From the NCBI RefSeq assembly GCF_001953745.1, contig NZ_LWLN01000001.1:868001-932000 (forward strand): a stretch of DNA of 64,000 nt, given 5' to 3'. Below, piece after piece: positions 43,473 to 52,048 of the stretch. Position numbers and translations under genes: made by a program. Each line of letters starts with the position of its first letter. Positions within the stretch are counted from its first letter, which is position 1. The notes below the pieces were generated by a model. The model saw only the letters and a list, made by a program, of their open reading frames with translations, ran no database searches and was not told the origin of the DNA. The stretch is from Natrinema saccharevitans. GTDB taxonomy: Archaea; Halobacteriota; Halobacteria; Halobacteriales; Natrialbaceae.

Positions 43473-44264
43473 GTGATCGTCGTCGCTACGGCCGACTTCG
43501 AGGTGTACCACGGCGTCGTCAACGAACTTCGCGACCGCGGTACGACGTTTACCACCGTCGAACTCGACGAGGAACTCCCCCAGCGGACGAGCGTCGTCAT
43601 CTCCGACGCGGACAGCGCCGACGCGTTCGCGGACGCAACGACCGTCGTCGCCGATCCGGACGATCCGCGGCGCGCGGTCGACCGGGCGCTGGCGGCCGTT
43701 CGCGGCGACGGCGGCCGGACGATCATCGGCGTCGATCCCGGCCGCAAACCCGGCATCGCCGTCCTCACCGGCGAGACGGTCGTCGCCGCCTTTCAGGTCC
43801 CGCTCTCCGACGCCGTCGACGTGATCGAACGCGAAGCCGCCGACGCGTCCGCCCCGGTCGTCCGGATCGGCGACGGCTCCCGCCTCGAGAGCGCGACGCT
43901 GGTCAACGACCTCGAGGACGTCCGGGTCGAACTCGTCGACGAGACGGGGACGACCCCCTACCTCGGAACGGGCGCGCGGGGGATGGGCGACGTGCTGGCC
44001 GCGGTCAACATCGCCCGGCTCGAGGGCGAGGTCGCCGACGAACGGGAGATCGAGCCGACCGCGGGCGAGATTCAGGTCATCAAGGACCGCTCGCGCGAGC
44101 AAAGCGAACACAACCGGGCGATCGACGAGGGTCTGGCCCGGCGGGTCGCCGCCGGCGAGTTGACGGTCGACGAGGCGCTCGCGCGACACCGCGACGACGG
44201 GACTGGATCGGAAACCGGGTCGAGCGAGACGGACGACGCCGACGGCTCGGAGCCGTCATCGTAG
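43473..44264 (+). CDS. Predicted RNase H/RuvC-like protein divergent from radB
   Basis: 263 residues from a GTG start; a TTTATT element lies 24-29 nt upstream. Residues 1-80 look like a small alpha/beta domain. Residues 84-190 begin IIGVDPGRKPGIAVLTG, the pattern of the first strand of RuvC-type RNase H folds, with Asp88. Further acidic residues at about 134 (RIGDGS), 157 (DETGTT) and 173 (GMGDVLAAVNIA) could complete a metal site. The C-terminus has a helical repeat and an acidic tail. I know no characterised function. The place beside radB suggests recombination, but that is only context. Confidence 0.65.
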   Translation: MIVVATADFEVYHGVVNELRDRGTTFTTVELDEELPQRTSVVISDADSADAFADATTVVADPDDPRRAVDRALAAVRGDGGRTIIGVDPGRKPGIAVLTGETVVAAFQVPLSDAVDVIEREAADASAPVVRIGDGSRLESATLVNDLEDVRVELVDETGTTPYLGTGARGMGDVLAAVNIARLEGEVADEREIEPTAGEIQVIKDRSREQSEHNRAIDEGLARRVAAGELTVDEALARHRDDGTGSETGSSETDDADGSEPSS

Positions 44265-44341
44265 GGCGCGGAAAACCGGACAAAAGAAACGGATACGTCG
44301 GTCACTGCGGTCGAAAATCGACCGTGTGACTGATCGATAGG

Positions 44342-45901
44342 TTACGCGCCGACCCAGGCGTTCGTCGAGGCGACCGACGTGAGCTGGACGTTTTCGTTCT
44401 CCTGCAGGCTGATCTGTGAACTCCCGGCGCTGCCGCCGTCTTCAGCGACCGCGACGGAGGTGTGCTGCTCGTTCAAGTTCTCCTGCGTGATGAACTGCTG
44501 CTGGGCGATGGCGGCGCTTGCCTCCTGCTCGACGTCGTTCGTCTGCGTGGCGTTACCGGCGTAGTCGTACGACGTGCCGGGCGCCATCCCCGCGTTCCCG
44601 TCGACCGTGACGGTCGTACTCGAGGTCCGGGTGACGTCGTCGGAGACGTAGCCCGGGCTCGCGTAGACGTTGAGCGCGTCGGCGTAGGCCAGTTGCGCGT
44701 TGTAGTTCTGCTGGTAGGCGAGCTGGATCGCCGTGGCCTCGCTCCCGTTCTGTGCGAGGGCCATGGCGGTGTTCTGGAGGTTGATGTTCCGCTGTTCGAC
44801 CTCCTGTTCTTGGGCTACGGCCGCGGTCGCGGTCTGTTCGGTATCGTTGAGGTCGTCGTTCTTGTCCTTCTTATCGGGGCCGTGCGTGTCCGTCTCGGTC
44901 GAGAGAACCTCGCCGCTGACGTCGCCCGCGGTCGCGACGTTCATCCCGAGAGAAGAGGCCATCAGGTTCGAGGCGGTGGCGCTGCCGAACTGCTCGTTGA
45001 GGTTGCTCTGGTCGGTAAACTGGATCGCCGTAGCGGTGCTATTCTCGCCGATCGCGATGGCGACTGCACCGCCCTGTTCGTTGACATTCTGTTGAGCGAC
45101 GTCCTGGGACTGATCGAGCGACGCGGATGCGCTCTGGCCTGTTCCGGACTCGTCGCCGGATTTGTCCTTCGCGTGGCCGAACTCCCCGTCACCGAGGTAG
45201 ACGTTCGAAGCGTTGGCCATTCCCTCCTGTAGGTTCTCGTTTCGCTGGTAGGACTGCTGGAGTGCAGTCGCGTCGCTGTCGTCCATGGCGAACGCGAACG
45301 CGGTGCTCTGGTTGTTGTAGTTGACCTGGCCGACCGTCTGGGACTGGGTCACGCTGGCGATGGCCTCTTCGGTCTCGGTCCCATCGTCATCTTTCTTGTC
45401 CTTGATCCCCCAGCCGTCGAACTGCTGGTCGTCGCCGTTACCGATGATGATATTGACCTCGCCGACGTTCTCGAACTGCGTCTCCGCGCTCCGAACGTCG
45501 ACGTTTCCGGTGGTCGCCTCACCGGTCTGGACGTTGTCGTTCTGCTGGTTGGCCTCCTGAATGGCGGTCGCTTCGCCACCGTCGATCGCGATCGACACTG
45601 CCGAGCCCCGTTCTTGGAGCTCGACCAGATCGACGTCCGGATGCTGGATGACTTCGGCACCGGAACTGTTCGCATCGTTCGCGTGTTCGTCGATGTACTC
45701 CTCGAGCGACTGCTCACCGAGGTCCGCGCCGAAGACGAGATACAGCTCCTCGCCGTCCTCGAGCGTGTGTATCGTGTCACTGTTGGCCGCGGCGTCCTCG
45801 GCGGTCGCCGCGGGGACGCCGACTGCTACCATCGACAAGGCCACCATACAGGCCATAAGAACCGTCGTAGTTCGTGATCGTCTCGTTGTGTCGTGTTTCA
45901 T
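44342..45901 (-). CDS. Secreted five-module Q/N-ladder protein (curli-like amyloid candidate)
   Basis: 519 residues. A Sec signal peptide (residues 11-34, ending PAATA) leads into an acidic stretch, then five repeat modules at about 91-136, 179-236, 257-315, 356-414 and 459-517. Each module has the pattern Q-x-Q-x-V-x-Q-x-N-x-N-x-Q, then A-x-A-x-A-x5-A-x-A-x-Q, then Q-x-N-x-N-x-Q and A-x-A-x-N. Alternating hydrophobic/amide residues point to a beta-solenoid or amyloid fold. Spacers between modules are charged Asp/Lys/Gly loops. No Cys, no anchor and no sorting signal is seen. Divergent from two small paralogues at 46564 and 46893 that share the pattern. Confidence 0.8.
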   Translation of the reverse strand: MKHDTTRRSRTTTVLMACMVALSMVAVGVPAATAEDAAANSDTIHTLEDGEELYLVFGADLGEQSLEEYIDEHANDANSSGAEVIQHPDVDLVELQERGSAVSIAIDGGEATAIQEANQQNDNVQTGEATTGNVDVRSAETQFENVGEVNIIIGNGDDQQFDGWGIKDKKDDDGTETEEAIASVTQSQTVGQVNYNNQSTAFAFAMDDSDATALQQSYQRNENLQEGMANASNVYLGDGEFGHAKDKSGDESGTGQSASASLDQSQDVAQQNVNEQGGAVAIAIGENSTATAIQFTDQSNLNEQFGSATASNLMASSLGMNVATAGDVSGEVLSTETDTHGPDKKDKNDDLNDTEQTATAAVAQEQEVEQRNINLQNTAMALAQNGSEATAIQLAYQQNYNAQLAYADALNVYASPGYVSDDVTRTSSTTVTVDGNAGMAPGTSYDYAGNATQTNDVEQEASAAIAQQQFITQENLNEQHTSVAVAEDGGSAGSSQISLQENENVQLTSVASTNAWVGA

Positions 45902-46563
45902 TGATCGTTGGATTGGTGTCGTGATGGTCTTTCGTTTCTGAGTCTCTGCGATGCGAACCATCCTATCCGCATGAGTCCCTTTGTTATCTACAGGTTGGGG
46001 CCGGTATGGAGTGGACTAGAGATCCGAAGGTGACCGCTTACGGAACGAAATCGGAGACTTGGACTGCTGTAGCCCGTATTCGGCGAATTAAACGACCGAA
46101 TTCCGATCGTAAGTCGGCGTGACGAGAGAGCACGAAAACAGTCGATACTGTCCCGTCCCGACGATTGTTTCGGAGGTCGAATGCGGTGATTAGGGTTTCA
46201 TACTCAAGTACCAACGGCTTTACAGCGAATATTGCGGTGACGGCGTAGGGCGACGCTTCCGTCGAAACCAAAGGGGCGAATGCGCTACGATCAGCCGAAT
46301 CCGGATAAGGCCACGCCTACAGGAAGTGAAAAACCACTTGCAGCCGTAAGAGAAGCCCTCAGTCGCTCTAATTCCGCTATTCTTGCCGAAACCGTTTACC
46401 GGGTTCAAATAGGTTCCCGTTCAGGTGGCCACTGGGAAACGCGCCACAGCGGGGAGTGACCGGGAGACGACGGCCGAATTCGCGACGAGCGATAGCACCG
46501 TCATTCGACGGGACGGCCCCTCGAGGGCGGCCCCAGCGTGGCGTGGTACCCACACATAACACA
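45902..46563. other. Divergent intergenic region between repeat-protein genes
   Basis: 662 bp, lower in GC than its surroundings. Open frames on either strand carry no family features. A short hairpin (AAGTG-AAAAAC-CACTT, about 46323-46338) is present. No clear TATA at the usual distance before either start codon, so both genes may have leaders. Confidence 0.5.
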
Positions 46564-46896
46564 ATGAACCGCGCACTCACGCTCGCACTGACGGTAGCAC
46601 TGATCGGTGGCCTCGCGTTCATGGGGGCCGCGGGAACAGCCGCAGCGACTGACGACGGCCAGTCGAACGACGCGGACATCGACCAAGACCAGAGAGTCGC
46701 TCAGGGAGCCGACGTCTCGAGCGAGGACAGTTGGGCGATCGCAGTGGACTTCGGCGATAAAGGCAACGGTGACGGACCGACGGCCAACACCGGAAACGAA
46801 GTGAAGCAGACGTCGGACAATCACCAAAACGCTGACATCTACCAGGACAACGAGAACATCGAAGATTCCCTTTTCGTCGAACTGGGTGGCCTATGA
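46564..46896 (+). CDS. Small secreted Q/N-ladder protein 1
   Basis: 110 residues. Sec signal peptide (MNRALTLALTVALIGGLAFM ... AAA), mature from about residue 28. The mature part has QSNDADIDQDQRVAQ, then a Gly/Asp spacer, then NEVKQTSDNHQNADIYQDN and a tail EDSLFVELGG. The Q-x-N-x-x-Q spacing matches modules of the large protein at 44342. Its stop overlaps the next start by 4 nt (ATGA). Probably a subunit of an extracellular fibre; that is inference. Confidence 0.75.
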   Translation: MNRALTLALTVALIGGLAFMGAAGTAAATDDGQSNDADIDQDQRVAQGADVSSEDSWAIAVDFGDKGNGDGPTANTGNEVKQTSDNHQNADIYQDNENIEDSLFVELGGL

Positions 46897-47195
46897 ACCG
46901 CGCACTCACGCTCGCACTGACGATCGCACTGATCGGTAGCCTCGCGGTTACGGGACTCGCCGGAACGGCCGCAGCCGCCAGCCAGTCGAACGACGCGGAT
47001 ATCGATCAGGACCAGACCGTCGTACAGACGTCCTCCTCGTCCAGCGATGGCAGCGTCGCGATAGCCATCGGTGACGATTCCGAGGCGAACAGCGGGAACT
47101 ACGTCGAACAGAGCAGCACGAACACCCAAACCGCGACGATAGACCAGTACAACAGCAACACCGAGGATTCCGTGTTCTTCACCCTCGGATTCTGA
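46893..47195 (+). CDS. Small secreted Q/N-ladder protein 2
   Basis: 100 residues. The same signal peptide as the preceding gene with near-identical DNA in the first 50 bases, so the two arose by tandem duplication. The mature part has QSNDADIDQDQTVVQ, GSVAIAIGDDSEA, GNYVEQSSTNTQTATIDQYN and a tail EDSVFFTLGF. VAIAIGDDS mirrors AVAIAIGENS in module 3 of the large protein, which links the two gene types. Starts within the stop of the preceding gene. A T-run terminator follows. Confidence 0.75.
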   Translation: MNRALTLALTIALIGSLAVTGLAGTAAAASQSNDADIDQDQTVVQTSSSSSDGSVAIAIGDDSEANSGNYVEQSSTNTQTATIDQYNSNTEDSVFFTLGF

Positions 47196-47199
47196 GGTG

Positions 47200-47230
47200 A
47201 CGGAACCCGTTCGGTGACTCCCTCTTTTTG
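47200..47230 (+). terminator. T-run after small repeat-protein genes
   Basis: CTCTTTTTG at about 47221-47230, 30 bp after the stop, a typical archaeal poly-T termination signal. Confidence 0.5.
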
Positions 47231-47267
47231 TGGTTGATGCGGCCGCGGTAACCGGTCGGAGACGCGT

Positions 47268-47968
47268 TTCGTCCGACTCACTCGACGACGCATCGGCTCG
47301 ATCCGCCACCCGACGAAGCACATCCTGAACGGGACGGCCGCTCTACCGGGCTACCGCCGCCGCGTCGTCGTACTCCGCGCTCACGTCGCAGACCTCGCCG
47401 TCGGCGTCGCTGGCGATCTTCACGGTGACTTCGTCCGCCTCGCCGTCGATCTCGAGGCTCACAGTCTCGAACGCCCGCTCGGCGATCCATCGATGCGTGG
47501 CCCCTGCATTCCGGACGCCGAGCGTGCCGGTCTCCTCGGCCAGCGCTCGAGCGACCCGTTCCCGATCCGCGGGGTTGCAGATGCCCGGGCCGGGGACTCT
47601 TTCATCGTCGCGGACAGGATCGGCACGTCTCGCGCCCGCGTCCACGAGAGTTGTTACGTCTCGGCGTGGTCGTGTACATGATCATCGTCGGGGAGGACCA
47701 CGTCGACGATCGTGGCCGCGATCCCGGCCTTTTCGGTCTCGTCGATCCGATAGGCCGCCGACAGTGCCTCGGTCACCGGTTCGAGGGCGTCGACGTGGGC
47801 ACCGGCGTCTCTGAACGCGGCGAGAATCAGGTCGACGCTTGCTCCCATCCGGCCGTCGAACGCGAGAACTCCCGGGCCCGTTTTCGGAGCGGAAAACGCA
47901 AAAACCAACCACCGTTCCGAGGTCGGCCGGCTGTCGATAGGGACCAAAACCCACCGAGGCCGGTACAT
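47268..47968 (-). pseudogene. larC: Decayed larC (nickel-pincer cofactor synthesis)
   Basis: The frame at 47654-47968 holds the LarC N-terminus (LAFDGRMGAS ... DAGA) and ends in a His-rich stop. The frame at 47343-47645 holds the C-terminal part (ERVARALAEETGTLGVRNAG, HRWIAERAFETV, VTVKIASDADG). About 250 residues between them are missing. At the junction the expected sequence switches frame twice (DAGAR, then DVPILSATMKES, then ICNPADRERVAR). A TAG interrupts the C-terminal frame, beyond which RPVQDVLRRVADRAD continues in frame. Together these show deletion, frameshifts and a nonsense change. No LarA or LarB gene is present nearby. Confidence 0.85.
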
Positions 47969-48085
47969 CTTTGTAGCCGCCGGTCGGAGATGAGTATGGT
48001 AGCTACTAGCACAGGAAATGACTCACCCTAGCAAAAAACCTATCCGCGCACGAATCGGAGTCAATCACATCGCCGTCCCCAAATC

Positions 48086-50317
48086 ATGAACGAAGTCCAA
48101 CTGGAGGTTGCGAAGGCGTACCCGAACGATTCGGGTCGTGGTATCGCCCGACTCGACCCGGACACGCTGTTGCATCTGAAGCTGAGTCCGGGCGACATCA
48201 TCGAGATCGAGGGTGCAGACACCACTGCCGCGAAGGTCTGGCGCGCCGACCGGCAGGACTGGAACACCGACACGGTCCGCATCGACGGCTTCACGCGCCA
48301 GAACGCCGACGTCGGCATCGGCGAGCGGGTGACGATCCGCAAGGCCGAGGCGACGAAAGCCGACAAGCTCGTCCTCGCACCGCCGGAGGAGGCGTCGGTC
48401 CAGTTCGGTTCCGACGCCGCCGGCATGGTGAAACGCCAGATCCTCAAGCGACCGGTCGTCGGTCGCGACATCGTCCCGGTGATGTCCTCGACGAATCATC
48501 CGTTCATGCGGTCGCCCGGACAGGCGATCCCGCTGATCGCCGTCGAAACCGAGCCCGAGGGAGTAGTCCTCATCACCGAGGACACCGACGTCGAACTCCG
48601 CGAGGAGCCGATCTCGGGGTTCGAAAAGACCGGCGGCGGGATCACCTACGAGGACATCGGTGGCCTCCAAAACGAGATCCAGCGGGTCAGGGAGATGGTC
48701 GAACTCCCGATGAAACACCCGCAGATCTTCAAGAAGCTCGGCATCGAGCCGCCACAGGGCGTCCTGCTGCACGGCCCGCCGGGCACCGGGAAGACCCTGC
48801 TGGCCAAAGCGGTCGCCAACGAGACCTCCGCCAGTTTCTTCTCTATCGCCGGGCCGGAGATCATCTCGAAGTACTACGGCGAGTCCGAACAACAACTCAG
48901 GGAGATCTTCGAGGACGCGACCGAGGAATCGCCCTCGATCATCTTCATCGACGAACTCGACTCCATCGCACCCAAACGCGAGGACGTCACCGGCGAGGTC
49001 GAGCGCCGGGTCGTCGCCCAGCTGCTGACGATGATGGACGGCCTCGAGTCCCGGGGCCAGGTGATCGTCATCGCAGCGACCAACCGCGTCGACAGCGTCG
49101 ATCCCGCGCTCCGACGGCCGGGTCGGTTCGACCGCGAGATCGAGATCGGCGTCCCCGACGAGACGGGCCGCGAGGAGATCCTGCAGATCCACACCCGCGG
49201 GATGCCACTCTCCGACGACGTCAGTCTCGGGCATCTGGCCGACGAGACCCACGGCTTCGTCGGTGCCGACATCGAGAGCCTGACCAAAGAGGCGGCGATG
49301 AAGGCGCTCCGGCGCTACCTCCCCGAGATCGATCTCGACGAGGAGGACATCCCGCCGAGCCTGATCGACCGGATGATCGTCAAACGCGAGGACTTCAGCG
49401 GGGCCTTGAACGAGGTCGAACCCTCGGCGATGCGGGAGGTCCTCGTGGAACTGCCGAAGATCTCCTGGGACGACGTCGGCGGCCTCCACGACGCCAAGGA
49501 GCAGGTTCAGGAATCGGTCGAGTGGCCGCTCTCGAACCCCGAGCGGTTCGACCGGCTCGGTGTCGACCCGCCGGCCGGCGTCTTGCTGTACGGCCCGCCG
49601 GGCACCGGGAAGACGCTGATGGCGAAAGCCGTCGCCAACGAGACCAACGCCAACTTCATCTCGGTGCGTGGGCCACAGTTGCTCTCGAAGTGGGTCGGCG
49701 AGTCGGAGAAGGCCATCCGCCAGACCTTCCGCAAGGCCCGCCAGGTCTCGCCGACGGTCATCTTCTTCGACGAACTCGACGCGCTCGCGCCCGGACGGGG
49801 CGGTGAGACCGGCTCGAACGTCTCCGAGCGGGTCGTCAACCAGCTGCTGACCGAACTCGACGGCCTCGAGGACATGGGCGACGTGATGGTCATCGGCGCG
49901 ACCAACCGACCGGACATGATCGATCCCGCACTGCTGCGCTCGGGGCGCTTCGACCGGCTGGTCATGATCGGGCAGCCCGACGTCGACGGCCGCGAACGCA
50001 TCCTCGAGATCCACACCCAGGACACGCCGCTGGCCGCCGACGTCACCCTGCGCGAGATCGCCGAGATCACGGACGGCTACGTCGGCAGCGACCTCGAGTC
50101 GATCGCCCGCGAGGCGGCCATCGAGGCGCTGCGCGAGGACGAGGGGGCCGACGTCGTCGAGATGCGACACTTCCGCCAGGCCATGGAGAACGTCCGGCCG
50201 ACGATCACCGACGACATCCTCGACTACTACGAGCGGATCGAAGAGGAGTTCCGCGGCGGTGGCGGCGGCGGTCCCGACCCGACGGGGCGGCGCGGCAGCC
50301 GGATCGGCTTCCAGTAA
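48086..50317 (+). CDS. CDC48/VCP-type AAA ATPase, copy 1
   Basis: 743 residues. The N-domain (double-psi barrel, [18 protein letters not shown]) covers about 1-185; D1 AAA domain Walker [10 protein letters not shown] near 235 with [13 protein letters not shown]2 Walker [10 protein letters not shown] near 507 with [16 protein letters not shown]. The C-terminus ends in Gly-rich [13 protein letters not shown]. Unfoldase that feeds proteins to the proteasome or remodels complexes in the cytoplasm. A TATA-like AAAAAACCTAT lies about 45 nt upstream. A T5 run after the stop (50330-50335) is the likely terminator. No intein. Confidence 0.95.
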   Translation: MNEVQLEVAKAYPNDSGRGIARLDPDTLLHLKLSPGDIIEIEGADTTAAKVWRADRQDWNTDTVRIDGFTRQNADVGIGERVTIRKAEATKADKLVLAPPEEASVQFGSDAAGMVKRQILKRPVVGRDIVPVMSSTNHPFMRSPGQAIPLIAVETEPEGVVLITEDTDVELREEPISGFEKTGGGITYEDIGGLQNEIQRVREMVELPMKHPQIFKKLGIEPPQGVLLHGPPGTGKTLLAKAVANETSASFFSIAGPEIISKYYGESEQQLREIFEDATEESPSIIFIDELDSIAPKREDVTGEVERRVVAQLLTMMDGLESRGQVIVIAATNRVDSVDPALRRPGRFDREIEIGVPDETGREEILQIHTRGMPLSDDVSLGHLADETHGFVGADIESLTKEAAMKALRRYLPEIDLDEEDIPPSLIDRMIVKREDFSGALNEVEPSAMREVLVELPKISWDDVGGLHDAKEQVQESVEWPLSNPERFDRLGVDPPAGVLLYGPPGTGKTLMAKAVANETNANFISVRGPQLLSKWVGESEKAIRQTFRKARQVSPTVIFFDELDALAPGRGGETGSNVSERVVNQLLTELDGLEDMGDVMVIGATNRPDMIDPALLRSGRFDRLVMIGQPDVDGRERILEIHTQDTPLAADVTLREIAEITDGYVGSDLESIAREAAIEALREDEGADVVEMRHFRQAMENVRPTITDDILDYYERIEEEFRGGGGGGPDPTGRRGSRIGFQ

Positions 50318-50329
50318 CGCGAGCGACCT

Positions 50330-50336
50330 CTTTTTC
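50330..50336 (+). terminator. Poly-T terminator after CDC48 copy 1
   Basis: CTTTTTC 13 bases after the stop codon. Confidence 0.5.
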
Positions 50337-50374
50337 GCCGTTGCGTCGCGATTCGAAAGTCCCACAGGTCGTCG

Positions 50375-51439
50375 TCATTGCTCGAGGACGGTCACGTCGC
50401 TCGCGGCCGGACTGTCGCCGCCGTGTGGCGTGTCCCGTTCCCGCACCCGGCCCGCGTGGATCGTTTCCGTGGCGTCGTCGATGACGAGGACCTCGCCGGG
50501 GGCCTCCGGCAGCCGGTCGGCCTCTGCCAGCGACCCGCCCACGTAGGTCGGCTGGGCGGCCTCGAGCGCCGCCAGATCGTCCCCGGCCGTGAGCCGGTGC
50601 GAGACGAGGATATCGGACTGAGAGATCCCGACCGCGGGGAGCGCGCTCGGACGCTGTGTCGCAGCCACGAGGCTGACGCCGGGCGCGCGGCCGCGAGTCA
50701 GGATCGTCTCGAGGGCGGGCGCGGCCACGCCGTCGAAGAAGGCGTGGGCCTCGTCGAGCAGGAGCCAGGGGAGCCGGTCGATCGCGCCGTCGACGCGGGC
50801 GCGATACAGCGCTTCGGCGATCCCGCGACAGACGGCGTTCATCGGGGCGGCCGCTCGGCTGGAGACGTCGACGACCGTTATTTCGGGGCTGGCGAGCGCT
50901 CGAGCGCCGAGTCCGTCGGCGTCGAAGACGTCCCACGAGTCGGCCAGCCGCAGGTGGTTCGTCGCGGCGCGTCGCGCGGCGCGTGCCGCGTCCGCCGACT
51001 CGACGTGGGTTCGCATGCCGTCGATCGTGGATTCTGTCTGTGCGGCCCGCCAGAGCAGGCTTCCGGCGGCGCTTTCCGGCGAGAGGCCGAGCAGCGTACA
51101 CCACGACCGGGGGTCGAGCGACGCGGGCGCGACCGTCGGCTCCGCGACGACCGTCGCCGGGACCGGCTCACCGTCCGCCGACGCCGCGAGCGTCGCGAAC
51201 GCCCCCATCGGATCGACGACGACCGGTGCGAGGCCGCGTGCCCGCGCGAGCCCCTCCGCGATCACGCCCATCGTGTGGGACTTGCCGTAGCCGCGTTTGC
51301 CGACGAGGGAAATCGCGTGTGGGGAGTCCAGATCGAGCGCGAGCGGGGCGCCGTCGCTGCCGTCGAGCGCCCGGTAGACACCGAGTCGACAGACGGGGCC
51401 GTCCTCGCGATCGGCGTCGCGACCGAGTACGAAGGTCAC
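50375..51439 (-). CDS. HerA/DUF87-like P-loop ATPase
   Basis: 354 residues from a GTG at 51439 (VTFVLGRDADRE). The Walker A is GKRGYGKSHT near residue 48, Walker B WLLLDEAHAFFDG near 231, and RPSALPAVGISQSDILVSHRLT matches the arginine-finger region of HerA/VirB4-like ATPases. An AAATAC-type TATA (TTCAAATAC on the minus strand, 51461-51470) is about 26 nt upstream of this GTG. A GTG at 51481 would place the TATA inside the gene, so it is rejected. No NurA partner is adjacent. Function unknown. Confidence 0.75.
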   Translation of the reverse strand: MTFVLGRDADREDGPVCRLGVYRALDGSDGAPLALDLDSPHAISLVGKRGYGKSHTMGVIAEGLARARGLAPVVVDPMGAFATLAASADGEPVPATVVAEPTVAPASLDPRSWCTLLGLSPESAAGSLLWRAAQTESTIDGMRTHVESADAARAARRAATNHLRLADSWDVFDADGLGARALASPEITVVDVSSRAAAPMNAVCRGIAEALYRARVDGAIDRLPWLLLDEAHAFFDGVAAPALETILTRGRAPGVSLVAATQRPSALPAVGISQSDILVSHRLTAGDDLAALEAAQPTYVGGSLAEADRLPEAPGEVLVIDDATETIHAGRVRERDTPHGGDSPAASDVTVLEQ

Positions 51440-51513
51440 GGCCCCGACTCCCGCGGCTTCGTATTTGAACCTGCGTCCCACCGTTTACAACGGAAGCCGC
51501 GGCCAGCACGCCC

Positions 51514-52029
51514 ATGGGTTCGAACCGGACCGATTCCGATTCGAGGGACGGACCGCATCGCTCGCCGACGTCGTTCGCTCGCGACGACCGCGCGATCGAG
51601 GGGCTGCCGATCCGGCTGGTCATCGCGCTGGTCGTCGGGGTCGCGGCGCTGGCGATCATGCTGAACATGCTCGGCGGGATCGGCAGCGTCGGCGATACGG
51701 AAGTGACCGTGAAGATCGCCGACGACGATCAGGTGATCGAGGCGGACGCGACCGGGAGCGACGCGAAAGTCGATGTCTACGCGATCGACGAGAACGGGAA
51801 CAACGTCTCGGACGCGACGATCGTCGCGACCGCCGACTCGGCACAGCTCGACGGCGTCCTCGACGAATCGACCGGCGACGACAATCACGCACAGCTCGAT
51901 TTCGGCGGCGATCAGAGCCTGCGGGCCGATCAGGACATGGGGTCGATCCAGCTCGAGGTGATCCCGCCGTCGGACAGCAACTACATCGACGAGCAGCCGA
52001 ACCCGACCATCCGGGTGGTTTCCCGATGA
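51514..52029 (+). CDS. Haloarchaeal membrane-anchored hypothetical protein
   Basis: 171 residues. A charged N-terminus is followed by one membrane helix (LPIRLVIALVVGVAALAIML, residues 31-50), then an extracytoplasmic domain of beta strands (VTVKIADDDQVIEADATGSDA ... DVYAIDENGNNVSDATIV) that looks Ig-like, similar to a carboxypeptidase-regulatory fold. A TTTACAAC element lies about 25 nt upstream. Divergent from the HerA-like gene and followed at 19 bp by the RCK_C gene pair, so probably one operon. Function unknown. Confidence 0.65.
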   Translation: MGSNRTDSDSRDGPHRSPTSFARDDRAIEGLPIRLVIALVVGVAALAIMLNMLGGIGSVGDTEVTVKIADDDQVIEADATGSDAKVDVYAIDENGNNVSDATIVATADSAQLDGVLDESTGDDNHAQLDFGGDQSLRADQDMGSIQLEVIPPSDSNYIDEQPNPTIRVVSR

Positions 52030-52048
52030 CCGGCGGCCCCGGCCACCG

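Noticed and set aside
46038-46408. Minus-strand open frames between the repeat-protein genes as a gene or a TnpB guide-RNA relic
   Set aside because: No family motif, no paired transposase gene and only a small hairpin; the evidence is too weak.
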